Positions 1 to 11,956 of a stretch of 64,000 nucleotides of DNA are shown one piece after another. A program made the position numbers and the translations under genes. The notes beneath the pieces are model-generated. The model was not told the DNA's origin. It searched no databases and saw only the letters and a list, made by a program, of their open reading frames with translations. Every line of letters begins with the position of its first letter. Position 1 is the first letter of the stretch. Where the stretch lies: assembly GCA_021234155.1 (NCBI GenBank), contig JAJEKV010000020.1:9797172-9861171 (forward strand), read 5' to 3'. Source of the stretch: Isoetes taiwanensis. Taxonomy: Eukaryota > Streptophyta > Lycopodiopsida > Isoetales > Isoetaceae.

Positions 1-559
1 AAATGTTAATGTCCGTGGATATGGAACAATGCCACGAATATGTTGGCCATCAACAGCTCACAGTGAACTTTAGGAAAAAAATCCCATAAGGAAATGAAAC
101 AAATGAAATAAACGAATATTGTTATTTTGGGGTATTCCAAAATAACAACATGATATTCCAAAAATTGTAGATTTTTGGGTTGCCCCTAGGGGGCAATCCC
201 TTGCTTGTGTGGGTTTTTGGCATATTCTTGATATATGGCAGTATATCCTTAGAATATGCACAAAACTGCTACAAACTGGCGGTCACCCCTGTTTCTGGGG
301 GCCCGTGGTTCAAACCGTCTAATCGGCTGTGTATTTCTGCCAGTGTTTGTTTTTGGTTCGCCAAACTGCTGCTGAAGATGAATCACACATGATTTTCTCA
401 AAAAGAAAGATCAGGCAACTATTGATCGCAGCAAACAAAGTCACAGGAATCATTGGAGCAGGTACGCAGATTTTCAAAAGAGTATTGCACTTTATTGAAA
501 GAACTTAAAATGCTTGGACTATAGTATTTGGAACTCCATCTGCCATCGTTGCTTGAGCA
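1..559. other. Non-coding stretch with a perfect 12-bp hairpin
   Basis: No gene is recognised before the first exon-like match near 560. The only structure seen is a perfect inverted repeat: TTGTTATTTTGG at 119-130 pairs with CCAAAATAACAA at 137-148 across a 6-nt loop. It may be a foldback relic. Nothing else is supported. Confidence 0.5.
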
Positions 560-2616
560 GAACATTTGGATCTCCATCAAGTAAACGATTTGCAGGGGAC
601 TCGGATTTTGATGACGAAGAGGCAGGAAACGCCAATGAGCTGTCGTTAAAGAAAAAAGCTGGTTTTCACCTGTATTTCAAAGGTGTTTATTGGAATAAAA
701 GTTTTTTGTACCTACATTTTGTGCATTTGTTTTCAGTAGTATAAATTGTTCTTTGTTCTATCAGTGTTGCAGGCAAATCGGCTATTGAAAGCGTGGACCT
801 TGAACTAGCTCTGAAGGTCTTCAAGGAGAGGCTAATGACCGAGAACGTGGTATGAGTCGATGTCATGCAACATGGTATGGTATACTTTTATAACTATGAT
901 GTCTTACTCTCTTAGGCTGAAGAGATAGCAGAAAAGCTTTGTGATTCTGTAGCAGTTAGCCTTTTAGGAAAAAAGCAAGGTTCTTTTGTTCGCATTTCTT
1001 CAATTGTACAGGTGCGTATTTTGGGTTTGATTTAGTCACGAATTTGATTTTTTTCTGATCAAACAAATGCATTACTTTGATTATGTCAGTGGCAAAGAAA
1101 ATTTAGAACTTAGGATACAGGCTCAGTGAATGTAGTTGCCAGCAATAGACTGCTCCTTCATTTAGCTGCACCTTCCCTTCATTTCTCTTAGCATACCTGT
1201 CCTCATGCCATGATGCATGCATTGCACAATGGAATCTGTATATTTTTTGCAAGCTGGCTGCCAAACATGATTTTCTGCCAATACCTCTAATAAGACTCTC
1301 TATTTTTTCGATGAAGTCAAATTTTCAAGCTCATCTTTTTCCCATTGGAATTTGATTCTTCGATAAGACTTAATTCAAATATTTATTTGGGAGTTTCCAA
1401 CCAATAGGTTAACTCAAAAAGTGGTCAAACTCGAAATGGTAAAAGGGTATAGTAAGTTCACATTAAATTTATTACAATAAATTAATCTGGGAAATGAAGT
1501 GCACACTGACAACCTAATAAAAAATTTTGTTTGTCCACAGTTGAGTGTGAGTTTGTTCCCGTGGTAGCTTTGAAAGTGCTATGTAAAGTTGGCGAGCAAA
1601 AAAGAAACATAATAGAAAAAATATTTTAGAGAACTTGCATTCACGATTGGGTATAGCCATAATGGTCCCATGTATATTGCCCCTATAAAACATGATTTGA
1701 TGTCATATGGGGTCTTATTCTTCTTTGTTAAAAAATGTTTGGCTCTATATAAAATTCAATCCGGAAAGGGGGAGGACAAGAAGGGAACTTACGTTGGCAT
1801 CTAGTGACAGCCATGCAGATATGCCTTAAAGACCAAAGAATGATAGTAACTTACTTCCAATTTTTTATTATTTAATTCTATTACATGAAAATATTGTTTC
1901 CACCCTTCAAATTTTGCAGGCTTTTTCCCTGGTATATTCATTTTTCTTACAACTGTTCTAATGCTCCTCTATTGCCAAGTATAAGTGTAGTAAAAGCAAC
2001 TTCTTCTTGAAAGCTATATGTGCTGAATTCTTTGTCCTTCCTATAGGAGGACTTGTTGGAGAAATGGAACATGATGTTTGTTAAATGTAATTGAAAATGT
2101 GATTCTACTACACTTTTCATACCGGGGGCTATGGAGGATGCGCTGGTGAGAATTTCAAATCCAAAACGTTCAATTGACATAGGTAATTGTCTTTGTCAGG
2201 GTTAATGGCATTGGAAAGTCAATTAACTTGGCTAAGTATAACAGTCCTTCAATGCTAATCTCGTATCTTTTTATCAATTTGAGAAGCTAATATAAAGGGA
2301 CATGTTTGCAGGTGGCATACTGGCTTCTCCAGCATGATATTAGTGTCATGATGACTGCATATGACACATTCAGATCTGATGCTGTTGAACAACTGCGTAC
2401 CCATGCCAGAAGATTACATGTAAACTTAGATTCTGATGGAATGTACAATTTGTTTTTCACAAGCAACAGTAGTAAAAGAGCATGTTCTTGATTCAACAAC
2501 CAATATTTGAAAAGGGGATGAAAAGGACCCAACTACAGTCGCAAAAGAAGCCATTGCTGAGGCAATTCGGACAAAACAAGATGTTGTATTGGTTGATACC
2601 GCTAGGAGGATGCAGG
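560..2616 (+). pseudogene. Signal recognition particle receptor alpha subunit (FtsY-type GTPase), truncated pseudogene
   Basis: Exon-like blocks match the plant SRP receptor alpha subunit, the ER-membrane docking GTPase for ribosome-nascent chain complexes. Blocks are: a linker (about 580-669, SKRFAGDSDFDDEE), the N helix region (773-849, ESVDLELALKVFKERLM), the next helix (916-1011, AEEIAEKLCDSVAVSLL), AMEDALVRI..PKRSIDI (about 2129-2181), the P-loop block (about 2193-2244), VAYWLLQHDISVMMTAYDTF (from 2311) and DPTTVAKEAIAEAI..VVLVDTARRMQ (about 2524-2616). The 773-849 and 916-1011 blocks keep AG and GT splice borders. The P-loop reads RVNGIGKSI instead of GxxGxGKST, and DTAGRMQ has become DTARRMQ. 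A frame break follows THARRL, and the last third (G4/G5 and C-terminus) is missing. These changes indicate a dead copy. A functional paralogue elsewhere is assumed. Confidence 0.8.
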
Positions 2617-2690
2617 TTGTTAAAAACCTCTGCACATTCTGTCTAGTTAGTATAAGCCAGATTGAGGAGTGATCATTCTATTTTCTTTAG

Positions 2691-3360
2691 ATGGGTACCT
2701 TTTGTGGTAGTATGGCTGCCTACGCCAAGGAGCTCCTCGCGTCCACAATTCGTCACCGGTGTGTTTACCTCTCACTCGTCCCATGCGGATCGTTTCTTTT
2801 AACGCCCCCTCCGCGGTGGATTTGGCGCAGCCTTATGAAAGCTTGCCTTGTCACCATCTGCTTTGCTGGATTTCTCCACATCTCTGAAGCATTACATCTG
2901 AATTGGCGCGATCTTTCGTTCTTTCCCGACTATGTCCAGTTGCTTATCTGCAAGTCTAAATGCGATCAATCTGCTGCTGGTCAAGAGGTCCTCATAACTT
3001 CGCCGCGTTTTCCCCTTTTGTCCAATCATGTTATTGTGCGGCGTTTGTTATCGTTTCTTTGCTTTCGCATCCCCGTCCACTGAAGGCGGTCCTCTTTTGC
3101 TCTTTCTTGTCATCCCATACCCCTCTCATATCTTTGTTGCACGCTCAATAGTGGTTTTGAGTCGATGTTATCGGTTTGAAACCTCGTTGATTTTGCACCA
3201 TGAATTCATTAGAGGTGGCCGCCGCCCTTGTTGCTATGTCCATCCGCCAGGACATTGTTGGCTCCCCATGGTGATTCTGTTTTCCTCTCATTTCGCTATA
3301 TTCTTCCCCGGCGTACAAACGTGTCCAGCTTTGTGTCCATGCCATCTTGGTCTTTGAGGC
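2691..3360 (+). pseudogene. Tyrosine recombinase (phage-integrase fold) relic, frameshifted
   Basis: The open frame 2691-3083 reads CLVTICFAGFLHISEALHLN followed by WRDLSFFPDYVQLLICKSK and DQ..GQEVLI. This is the box I region of a tyrosine recombinase, normally FxGFLRxSE..xLxWxDI, followed by the beta-strand lysine (KSK). The box I Arg is His here. After frame changes, 3200-3320 contains SLE..AALVAMSIRQDIVG and then HGDSVFLSFRYILP, which fits box II (HxxR-like, HGxW) and the Tyr nucleophile. At least two frameshifts separate the blocks, so it is not functional. In plants such proteins belong to YR mobile elements (DIRS, Crypton or related). No DIRS-type RT was recognised next to it, so the class is unassigned. 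It starts immediately after the last SRP-receptor block. Confidence 0.6.
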
Positions 3361-3378
3361 GGGATCCTCTTCTATCGG

Positions 3379-3875
3379 CCACTTGTTTGTCTCGGGACCC
3401 ATCGTAGGAATGCCACAGTTTTTCGTTGGCAATGGGCAAACATTCCTTGGATAGGGATACCACCCTCCTGACATTTTTCCTTTTCATAGCCCATTTTTTG
3501 TTTGTTTTGGCGGCGTTCTCTTGGGCTTTTATTCTCTTGGTTCCTATTGGCTCTACCTAGTGTCCCACCCTCCCTCCCTCTCATGGGAAGGTGTAGTAGA
3601 TTTGTTTCCGCACGGTTGATGCTTCTCGGAGATTATGGGGCCCTCAGTTTGTCTATGTTTCTCTTTCTCGGCGTGGCTATGTCGCCTCCGAGGCGGTACC
3701 AACCGGTGGATTACGCTTTGTGGTTTTCTTCCTGGGTTGGTCGTGGTACATTCTCTCGGCGTGGCTCCGGGGTCTCCGAGCGTTTTTATTCTTCCTCGTC
3801 TGGCGTCATTTCTTGCCTGCCATGGAATGTATGACGCCACTTGCTTATCTCTCAGGACCCATCCTAGGAATGCAC
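3379..3875. repeat. Pair of about 38-bp direct repeats flanking 420 bp
   Basis: CCACTTGTTTGTCTCGGGAC at 3379 and its continuation to 3415 recurs at 3838-3875 (CCACTTGCTTATCTCTCAGG, then ACCCATCCTAGGAATGCAC) with a few mismatches. The pair lies just downstream of the recombinase relic. It could be a split direct repeat of the same element or a local duplication. The interval between the copies holds no recognisable domain. Confidence 0.45.
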
Positions 3876-3903
3876 TATTGATCACCTAGTAACCTTCCGG
3901 GCC

Positions 3904-5242
3904 ATGATAGATACAGTAAAAGGGACAAGAAAACTTATGTTTGCGGGATTTGTAGAATTCACTAAAGCGTTTGACATGGTTCACCGAGGATATTTGTGGG
4001 AAAGCTTGGAACGAATTGCGGTACCTGGACAACTAAGAAATGCAATAAGGTTGATATATGAGAGGGTTATTATAAAACTATCCTTCCCTTTGATCACAAT
4101 GATGTGCAAGTGGAGAGCAATTCTAGTGTCAAGCAAGGATGCCCCTTATCACCTACCTTGTTTGGCATTTTCATAGATGATTTAGAGAGGTGGATAACCC
4201 TAACCATGAAGCGGGATGGGGTAAACTCTCTCTCTGCTTCAGCGGACGACATTGTATTGCTATCAAGTAAAAAGAAGGGATGCAGAAGCACTTGGACACA
4301 CTATCAACCTTTTCTGATGCAACAGGTATGAAAGTCAATTTGAGAAAGACCAAGATTGTGATAGTCGGAACTAGCTTGAATAAGAACTATACATTCTCTT
4401 ATAAATGAGAATGATTTTTTATCGTCCACTGAGGCCAATCGGCCTATGGGACGATAAAGGGGAGTCAGTAGAGATTTCTAGCTCCTACAAATATCTAGGG
4501 CTCATTGTAGACAAGCACTTTAGGTGGAATAAAATGGTGGAACAGAGGGTTAATGGAGGGTTGACAGCGCTATTTGCTATGCAAAAGAAATGTTTAAAGG
4601 CAGATATCTAGAACTTTGAGCTAAAAAAGATGCTAGTCAAAACACTAGTACAGACAGTATTGTTATATGGATGTGAAGTCTGGGGGCCCAAACTCTTACT
4701 TGAGCTATGGCAAAAAATAGAGCAAGTGCAGAAAAAGTTTCTACACACTGAGCTTGGCGTTAAAATGTAGACCCCATATGACATGATGTTGGCAGAATGC
4801 GGTATGGTACAGTTGAAATGTGAAGTTTTATGTCGTTTCTTAACATATTTAAGCAGGATAGCGGGGCTGGAGGAAGAAAGTTACCCATGGCTAGCACTAA
4901 ATCACGACGATGGATAATTGGTATGCGAGATGGTATGAAATAGCTTACGAAAATAGAATTATTGATTCAAAGACTTGGCATCACAATAAAACCGAATTCA
5001 TGGCCCAGGTAAAAGTTCTTATTTGTTGCACACACGAGTTATCAAAATGTTGCAGTATAGGGAGAAGATGAATCCAACACTATAGGCAATGAAGTACTTG
5101 GGTAAGAACCTCTCTTTAGGAAAAAGGCATGTCATCTACAAGATGACTTAAGTGTAAGAGGTCGTTGGGGTGGTATAATGTGGGAATGCCAGAACATGTA
5201 GAGCATGTGGGTCAGGATGAAATAATAATAATAATAATAATT
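3904..5242 (+). pseudogene. Non-LTR retrotransposon (LINE) reverse transcriptase, 5'-truncated and decayed
   Basis: RT motifs appear in order. Motif A is FVEFTKAFDMVHRGYLWE (from about 3949). Motif B is SSVKQGCPLSPTLFGIFIDD (about 4119-4180). Motif C is SADDIVLLSS (from about 4240), with Ser in place of the usual Tyr/Phe before the ADD. A thumb-like block follows (SYKYLGLIVDKHFRWNKMV, about 4480-4540), then LVQTVLLYGCEVWGPKL (about 4640-4690) and PYDMMLAECGMVQLK (about 4770). Several frameshifts and stops interrupt it. The 3' end is an (AAT)n tail, which fits a LINE insertion. The endonuclease part is absent. This family differs from the array at 24.8-47.8 kb, which ends in poly-A. Confidence 0.8.
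5218..5242 (+). repeat. (AAT)n 3' tail of the LINE relic
   Basis: About seven to eight AAT units follow the last LINE-like coding sequence. Simple-repeat tails other than poly-A occur in several non-LTR clades and mark the likely 3' end of the element. Confidence 0.6.
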
Positions 5243-5980
5243 ATGATCATGCTTGGTTGGACCCTGGGATCATGAAACAAACATGCATTTTACTTTGTCG
5301 ACATGCTCGGGCCTGCTTGGGATGGGGTTTGGCCAGTGATGCTTGGAGGAGGGCGAAGGGACATGCAATTTTGTCTTTATTTGTGGGGCCACCTGGGGAT
5401 AGGTTTGGGCTCGGTATGCTTAACAACAATTCTTCGACATGTCACTACTATAGTAGGTAGTTTTTAATTGACATATTTGGCCTTGAGGAGGCGGACAATC
5501 AAACATGTTGTGAGAATCCCGGTGGTGAAACAACTCAATTATGAGTACTTGCGGATGATATGATATTTTGTTTTGGATAAGTTTTATGGTTTGTACTACG
5601 TCTTATAGACCGATGGTTTGATAGACGCCGAAATGTCTAATCACTTCACATCCTTCCCTTCCACCCCCTCCCTCCCCTCCCTCCCTCCCTCTACTCTATT
5701 TGTCTTGGGTCATATGGTGAGGGCAAAAATTTCATGGAAAGCTGGAATGGCTCGCCTCTCTTTTATGGTAACCCCTACCACAATGGATTACCCAACATGG
5801 CACATGGGATTGATTTGGGGAGGGCAATTGGCGCTACAACCCTTTGTACCCTCGATGGCGGCTAAATTATGATGCAGATCAAAACCAAATCTATTTGATC
5901 CCAGCTAATCCCCCCTTTAACCCCATCAGAAATCAACTGTCCATTGAGATTTGGAGTTGGGTTAACCTTGATGGCAGGCA
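5243..5980. other. Intergenic stretch with C/T-rich tract
   Basis: No gene is recognised. A (CCCT)n-like pyrimidine tract lies at 5652-5694. The rest is the distal upstream region of the first phytoglobin gene. Confidence 0.4.
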
Positions 5981-6096
5981 ATTGCCAAACGCATGCGTGG
6001 CTTTGGGAGGGGAGGGACACGTGAGCGCGATCCATGCTGAATTGCCGAACGCATGCGTGGCTTTGGGAGGGGAGGGACACGTGAGCGCGATCCATG
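5981..6096 (+). repeat. Two tandem 60-bp units, each with a G-box and an ACGCATGCGT palindrome
   Basis: The units run 5981-6040 and 6041-6096 and are almost identical. Each contains the palindrome ACGCATGCGT (5989-5998, 6049-6058) and a CACGTG G-box (6018-6023, 6078-6083). They lie about 400-510 bp upstream of the TATA box of phytoglobin gene 1. No equivalent duplication was seen upstream of gene 2, which has only one CACGTG. The duplication may be a cis-regulatory module; this is inference. Confidence 0.8.
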
Positions 6097-6450
6097 AGAG
6101 CTCTGGTGATAGCAAGGGCTTATCCACCCGGGCCAATGGTCCACGATAAAAAGGTCACGGCTATATTATGCAAAGGAGGAGAGGATAATCCCACGTAGGA
6201 AGTGGTGTTTGTTATTGAAAGGAACTAAAATTACACTATTGACTTCAGCCGACTGGTGGAGGATCCAACGGGCCGGGTTTGTGCAATTAGGTTAGGATGT
6301 GGTTTAGGCGGTCCAAATAGACGGGCCCTTAAGTGCGACAAAAGGGGGTAACCCTCCCTTCGGAGCATGGAGCATGAGTCGGCGGAATACACAAACAAAA
6401 CACAAATAGGCTATGAACCTTTGGAGCTCCCAAGAGCCAAAGACCTCTCT

Positions 6451-6464
6451 GGCGGCTTGCCGCC
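6451..6464 (+). promoter_or_regulatory. Palindromic GCC-box, phytoglobin gene 1 promoter
   Basis: GGCGGCTTGCCGCC is a perfect 6-bp inverted repeat. Read on the minus strand it contains AGCCGCC, the GCC-box bound by AP2/ERF factors. It sits 30 bp upstream of the TATA box and is conserved in the inverted paralogue (11432-11445). Phytoglobins are known to respond to hypoxia and ethylene, so an ERF site is plausible. Confidence 0.55.
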
Positions 6465-6493
6465 ATTTGTCCATCGTGATTTCCGACTCCATC

Positions 6494-6500
6494 TATAAAA
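6494..6500 (+). promoter_or_regulatory. TATA box, phytoglobin gene 1
   Basis: TATAAAA lies 70 bp upstream of the chosen ATG. The surrounding block up to GCATCCCTTCTCCGG is conserved at the second gene. Confidence 0.75.
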
Positions 6501-6563
6501 TGCATCCCTTCTCCGGTGCCTCCATATCCAGTTTTGCATCTCCCTCTCTTGCTTTCTTCAGCC

Positions 6564-7571
<1,008 letters not shown>

Positions 7572-7710
7572 AGGAAGTTTTTTTGGGCTCCACACCATAC
7601 ATCTTATACACCACATCTTCCTTATAGTATATATTATGATATTGCTATAACAGTCAGATATAGATAAAGAAAAAATCTGCTAGAGTATTCTCTCATTGAC
7701 AGATATGTAT

Positions 7711-7882
7711 GTCAAATTCCATCTTTGAATATAGTATTTGAAGACAAATTGTCTTTTGTGTACAGGTTCTCTATGCCCCATAAAGAGAGCATGGGTGTCA
7801 AATTCTATCTTTGAATATAGTATTTGAAGACAAATTGTCTTTTGTGTACAGGTTCTCTATGCCACATAAAGAGAACATGGGT
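7711..7882 (+). repeat. Two 86-bp tandem units in the 3' flank of phytoglobin gene 1
   Basis: Units 7711-7796 and 7797-7882 are nearly identical. Each contains a small hairpin, AAGACAA-A-TTGTCTT. The inverted paralogue has a diverged single version near 10090-10200, so this duplication postdates the gene inversion or was lost on the other side. Confidence 0.8.
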
Positions 7883-8467
7883 GCTTGCTTGTCCCTTTTT
7901 GTTTTTAAAATCTGCTTGTTTTACATGCTTTCACTTTTGAACTTATTTTCGTCTTCTTAATTGCTTCTTTTGTTACCTTCCTGTTACCTTCTTCCCACAT
8001 GTATGTGACGTCACTCAATCGTCTTAAAGAGATGGAGTGCATATGCATATGCAATTTGTTGTCACTCAATCGTCTTAAAGAATAGAATCTCGCAATGCAT
8101 AATTTTGTAGAATATGTAGGTCGTGGAGCAAAAATTTTGCAGAATTAAGAGGTGGGCTTCTTTAGTGGTGCAAAAATTTCACATACTCCACTGAACTAGG
8201 TATGAGCATGGTTGATTACCTAATTGGCAGTGTAGAAGTAGCGAAGTTAATCTCCACCAAACTTTAAATTCTAGAATCACCAGATTTAGATCACGAATGG
8301 TGGTGTTTTCATCAAGGGCTCATAAATTGCAAATGAACACGAAGCATCTTGGGGGGGACAACTTCGTATTCATTTAGCAATGGCTAAGCAATATCGCAGA
8401 CGCGGAGGTACACCTATCATATAGGGACATGCCACTTGAATTTTTTTATAAGCCTTCATTTCAACCA
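7883..8467. other. Intergenic spacer between the phytoglobin genes (left part)
   Basis: Homology with the opposite arm continues to about 7990 (TCTGCTTG, TTCACTTTTGAA and GCTTCTTTTGT blocks, mirrored at about 10060-10170). Beyond that nothing is recognised up to the MULE target duplication. Confidence 0.5.
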
Positions 8468-9566
8468 TATATTGTATTGGGAAAAATTATAAAAATGCTT
8501 GTGTATTTGACAAAAATTATGAAAATGCCTTGGTATTTTAGCAAATTATTGAAATGCCCCATTGTTTTCCTTGTTTCACGAAAATCATCTCATTTATCTA
8601 GAACAATTTTTTCTGTTATGGTCTCTAGTTCTTATGCATTCACGGCAACACAATGTCACTGTTCTTCAACATGTTTATGATGTTTATCTCTTAGCTCTTT
8701 TGAGCAAAGAGCTAATTTTGCATTTAGTCTTCTGAATTTGGATAAGGATCTAACCTGGAAATGTGAAATGCTTCTTGTCTGAATCTGAAGTACAGTTCTA
8801 GGGGTTCAATTCAGTTATGTGGTACACTTCTGGGTCAAAATTTTCTGCTGGGTGGGGTTCACTGCCGTGTTCCAAGTTAGCAACTTCTGGGGTAGAAAAT
8901 TCTGAGCTCGAAGGTGAGGTTTAATCAGGGGTTTTTTGCATAGCCGGAATGATCCAAGCTCTGCTGCAAATTCTGATTCCAAAATCTGAGCTAGAAGGTG
9001 AGGTTTAATCAGGGGTTTCTTGCATAGCCAGAATGATCCAAGCTCTGGCGCAAATTCTGATTCCAAACCGATGGAACCCAACAAGGCCGCTTCTTTTGCT
9101 TCGTCAAAAATCATGTAACCAAGATTTTAACATCATTTTGCAACAAGAACTCCGTAGCTTCCTGATGCTGAATGATGAAGGCTCCCAACATTGATTCTTG
9201 TTTTGCATGTTCCTCGAAGGCCCTGGATTTAGAAGATAGGGCGATTACAATTAGAAGGGCAATTAGAAACACAGTTCAAGGAGAGCATCTTCTGGATCTT
9301 TGCATAACCTAATTTAGCAAATACAGGTAATAGCTCGTGCAACTAGAATCGATGGCAGTAATCTGAAGACTTGAAACAATCTAATTCTTGAAAATGCATA
9401 ATGTGCAAGTTCTTTCTAGTGGATCTCTGGAGTTGTCTTCGTGGGTGATGTTGATGCCAAAATACGAACGACTTAGGAGCATTTTGATGAATTAACAAAA
9501 TACAGGGGTATTTTTATAAATAGCCAAAAATATAAAGGCATTTCGTAATTTTCCCTATATTGTATT
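8468..9566. mobile_element. Non-autonomous Mutator-like element (MULE) with 11-bp target duplication
   Basis: The element occupies 8479-9555. It starts GGGAAAAATTATAAAAATGC and ends GCATTTCGTAATTTTCCC, giving terminal inverted repeats of the GGGAAAATTA type common in plant MULEs. A perfect 11-bp direct repeat, TATATTGTATT, flanks it (8468-8478 and 9556-9566). Weaker inverted similarity extends roughly 60 bp inward. No transposase domain is visible, so it would need an autonomous partner. It inserted in the spacer between the two phytoglobin genes. Confidence 0.8.
8901..9068 (-). repeat. Two 84-bp tandem units inside the MULE
   Basis: Units 8901-8984 and 8985-9068 are about 95% identical. The period is a multiple of three, and the minus strand stays open through both (repeat motif CKKPLIKPHL, frame 8815-9114). 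This could be captured gene sequence in Pack-MULE fashion, but no parent protein is recognised. Confidence 0.7.
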
Positions 9567-10308
9567 AGTCTTCTTGAGACCCCCTAGATACATGTACATG
9601 TATGATTCAGGAAAAACAAATCTTTTTGTCTTTTCGAAATCACTCACCTAGATCAAGTGGCTAAAACTATGTGAACCCCCTTTGCTATAGGCGTGGCTCA
9701 ATCCAAGGAGCCATCAAGCGAACAATCCTAATTTGTAAGATGGTAGGGTTGCCATCAAGCCAACAATCGTAACTTGTAAGATGGCCCAAACACTTAGACC
9801 CTAATAACGATACTTTCTCTTGTAGGTCCTAGTAATGATATTAGCAGCGTGGGTAAAACTGAGGACAAAATTGTAACATGAGAAATTTCCACAACCTTGA
9901 ATTAAAAGAATTCATTAAGTTGGATAAAAACTGTGGCAAACAACCAAACGAGGTTACACCCTACAATTTTAAAACTTCATTTGCCAAACTCTAGATCAAT
10001 GAAGGTGACCCCCTTACTCTAGACGACAACTTTAGCCACCTCTTAAGGCCAATCAAACACATCAGGTGACAAAAGAAGCAAGTTGTCTAAGAAGACAAAA
10101 AACAACTTTTGAAAGTGAATGCATGTGGGCAAAGTGCATCAAGCAGATTTAAAAAAAAAACAAGTGCACAAAAGACAAACTTTCTGAACAGTCAAAATTT
10201 GGCATGCATACCGAACACTAGCAGACTTTGTACTTTACATATATTTGACTATTATATATAGTAATATATAGTAAATACAATAATAAGATGCATGGAGCCC
10301 AAAAACTT
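9567..10308. other. Intergenic spacer, right part, with the 3' flank of phytoglobin gene 2
   Basis: 9567-10060 holds no recognised gene; a short repeated phrase (GCCATCAAGC..ACAATC) occurs at about 9710-9780. 10060-10308 is the mirrored 3' flank of the phytoglobin duplication. Confidence 0.45.
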
Positions 10309-11323
<1,015 letters not shown>

Positions 11324-11386
11324 GGCTGAAGAAAACCAGATACGGAGGTGCAATACTGGATATGGAGGTGCCGGAGAAGGGATGCA

Positions 11387-11393
11387 TTTTATA
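11387..11393 (-). promoter_or_regulatory. TATA box, phytoglobin gene 2
   Basis: TATAAAA on the minus strand, about 64 bp upstream of the ATG at 11323. The block is homologous to the gene 1 TATA region. Confidence 0.75.
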
Positions 11394-11431
11394 CATGGCT
11401 TCCGAGATTGGGCGCCCACGATTGCCACAAT

Positions 11432-11445
11432 GGCGGCAAGCCGCC
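11432..11445 (-). promoter_or_regulatory. Palindromic GCC-box, phytoglobin gene 2 promoter
   Basis: GGCGGCAAGCCGCC on the plus strand (GGCGGCTTGCCGCC in gene orientation) is identical to the site in gene 1, 38 bp upstream of the TATA box. Flanking promoter sequence has diverged more than this site. Confidence 0.55.
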
Positions 11446-11683
11446 ACAGAGCCCTCTGGCTGTTTGTGTTCGAAAAAGAACATTCCAATACCTACCTGTG
11501 GTTGGCTTGCATTATTTTTCCTCCATCACAAATACTCGCCGTTATTTTTCAAATTCTAGACCATGGATCTCGTATATCCTCTACAATGCTCTCCACGACC
11601 TCTTGTTGCACGTTGCATATACACTATTTACACGTAAATGTAAGATAGCTAGGATTTTGGCCATGCGGCCAATCACGCCCTAC

Positions 11684-11689
11684 CACGTG
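11684..11689. promoter_or_regulatory. G-box CACGTG upstream of phytoglobin gene 2
   Basis: A single CACGTG about 290 bp upstream of the TATA box, in the context TACCACGTGGCAG. It is a candidate bZIP/bHLH site. Position only; function is inferred. Confidence 0.4.
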
Positions 11690-11864
11690 GCAGTTTTCTT
11701 TTCCGTGAATATTAACCTTTAAAAAAATTTGAACAACATTTGGGCAGCTTTGTTTTTTACATGACGGTTCGGGGCAGTTTCACCTCACATTCTTGCTATT
11801 CAGCCCAACATTCTGTGCATTTTACCTCTCAGAATCCTTAGTTATCTTACATTCACGCAAGGAT

Positions 11865-11956
11865 GACCTCGAGGCAAGGATTTTGGCGTGTCAGCACTGC
11901 CTCCGCATTGCCCTCCATCGGCACTTCTTCCACTCTGGAATCCTTGCCTTGAGGTC
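11865..11956. repeat. Hairpin with 18-nt arms and a 56-nt loop
   Basis: GACCTCGAGGCAAGGATT (11865-11882) pairs with AATCCTTGCCTTGAGGTC (11939-11956) with one mismatch. Looser pairing continues about six bases outward. It could be a small foldback or a miRNA-like precursor. No expression evidence is available. Confidence 0.6.
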
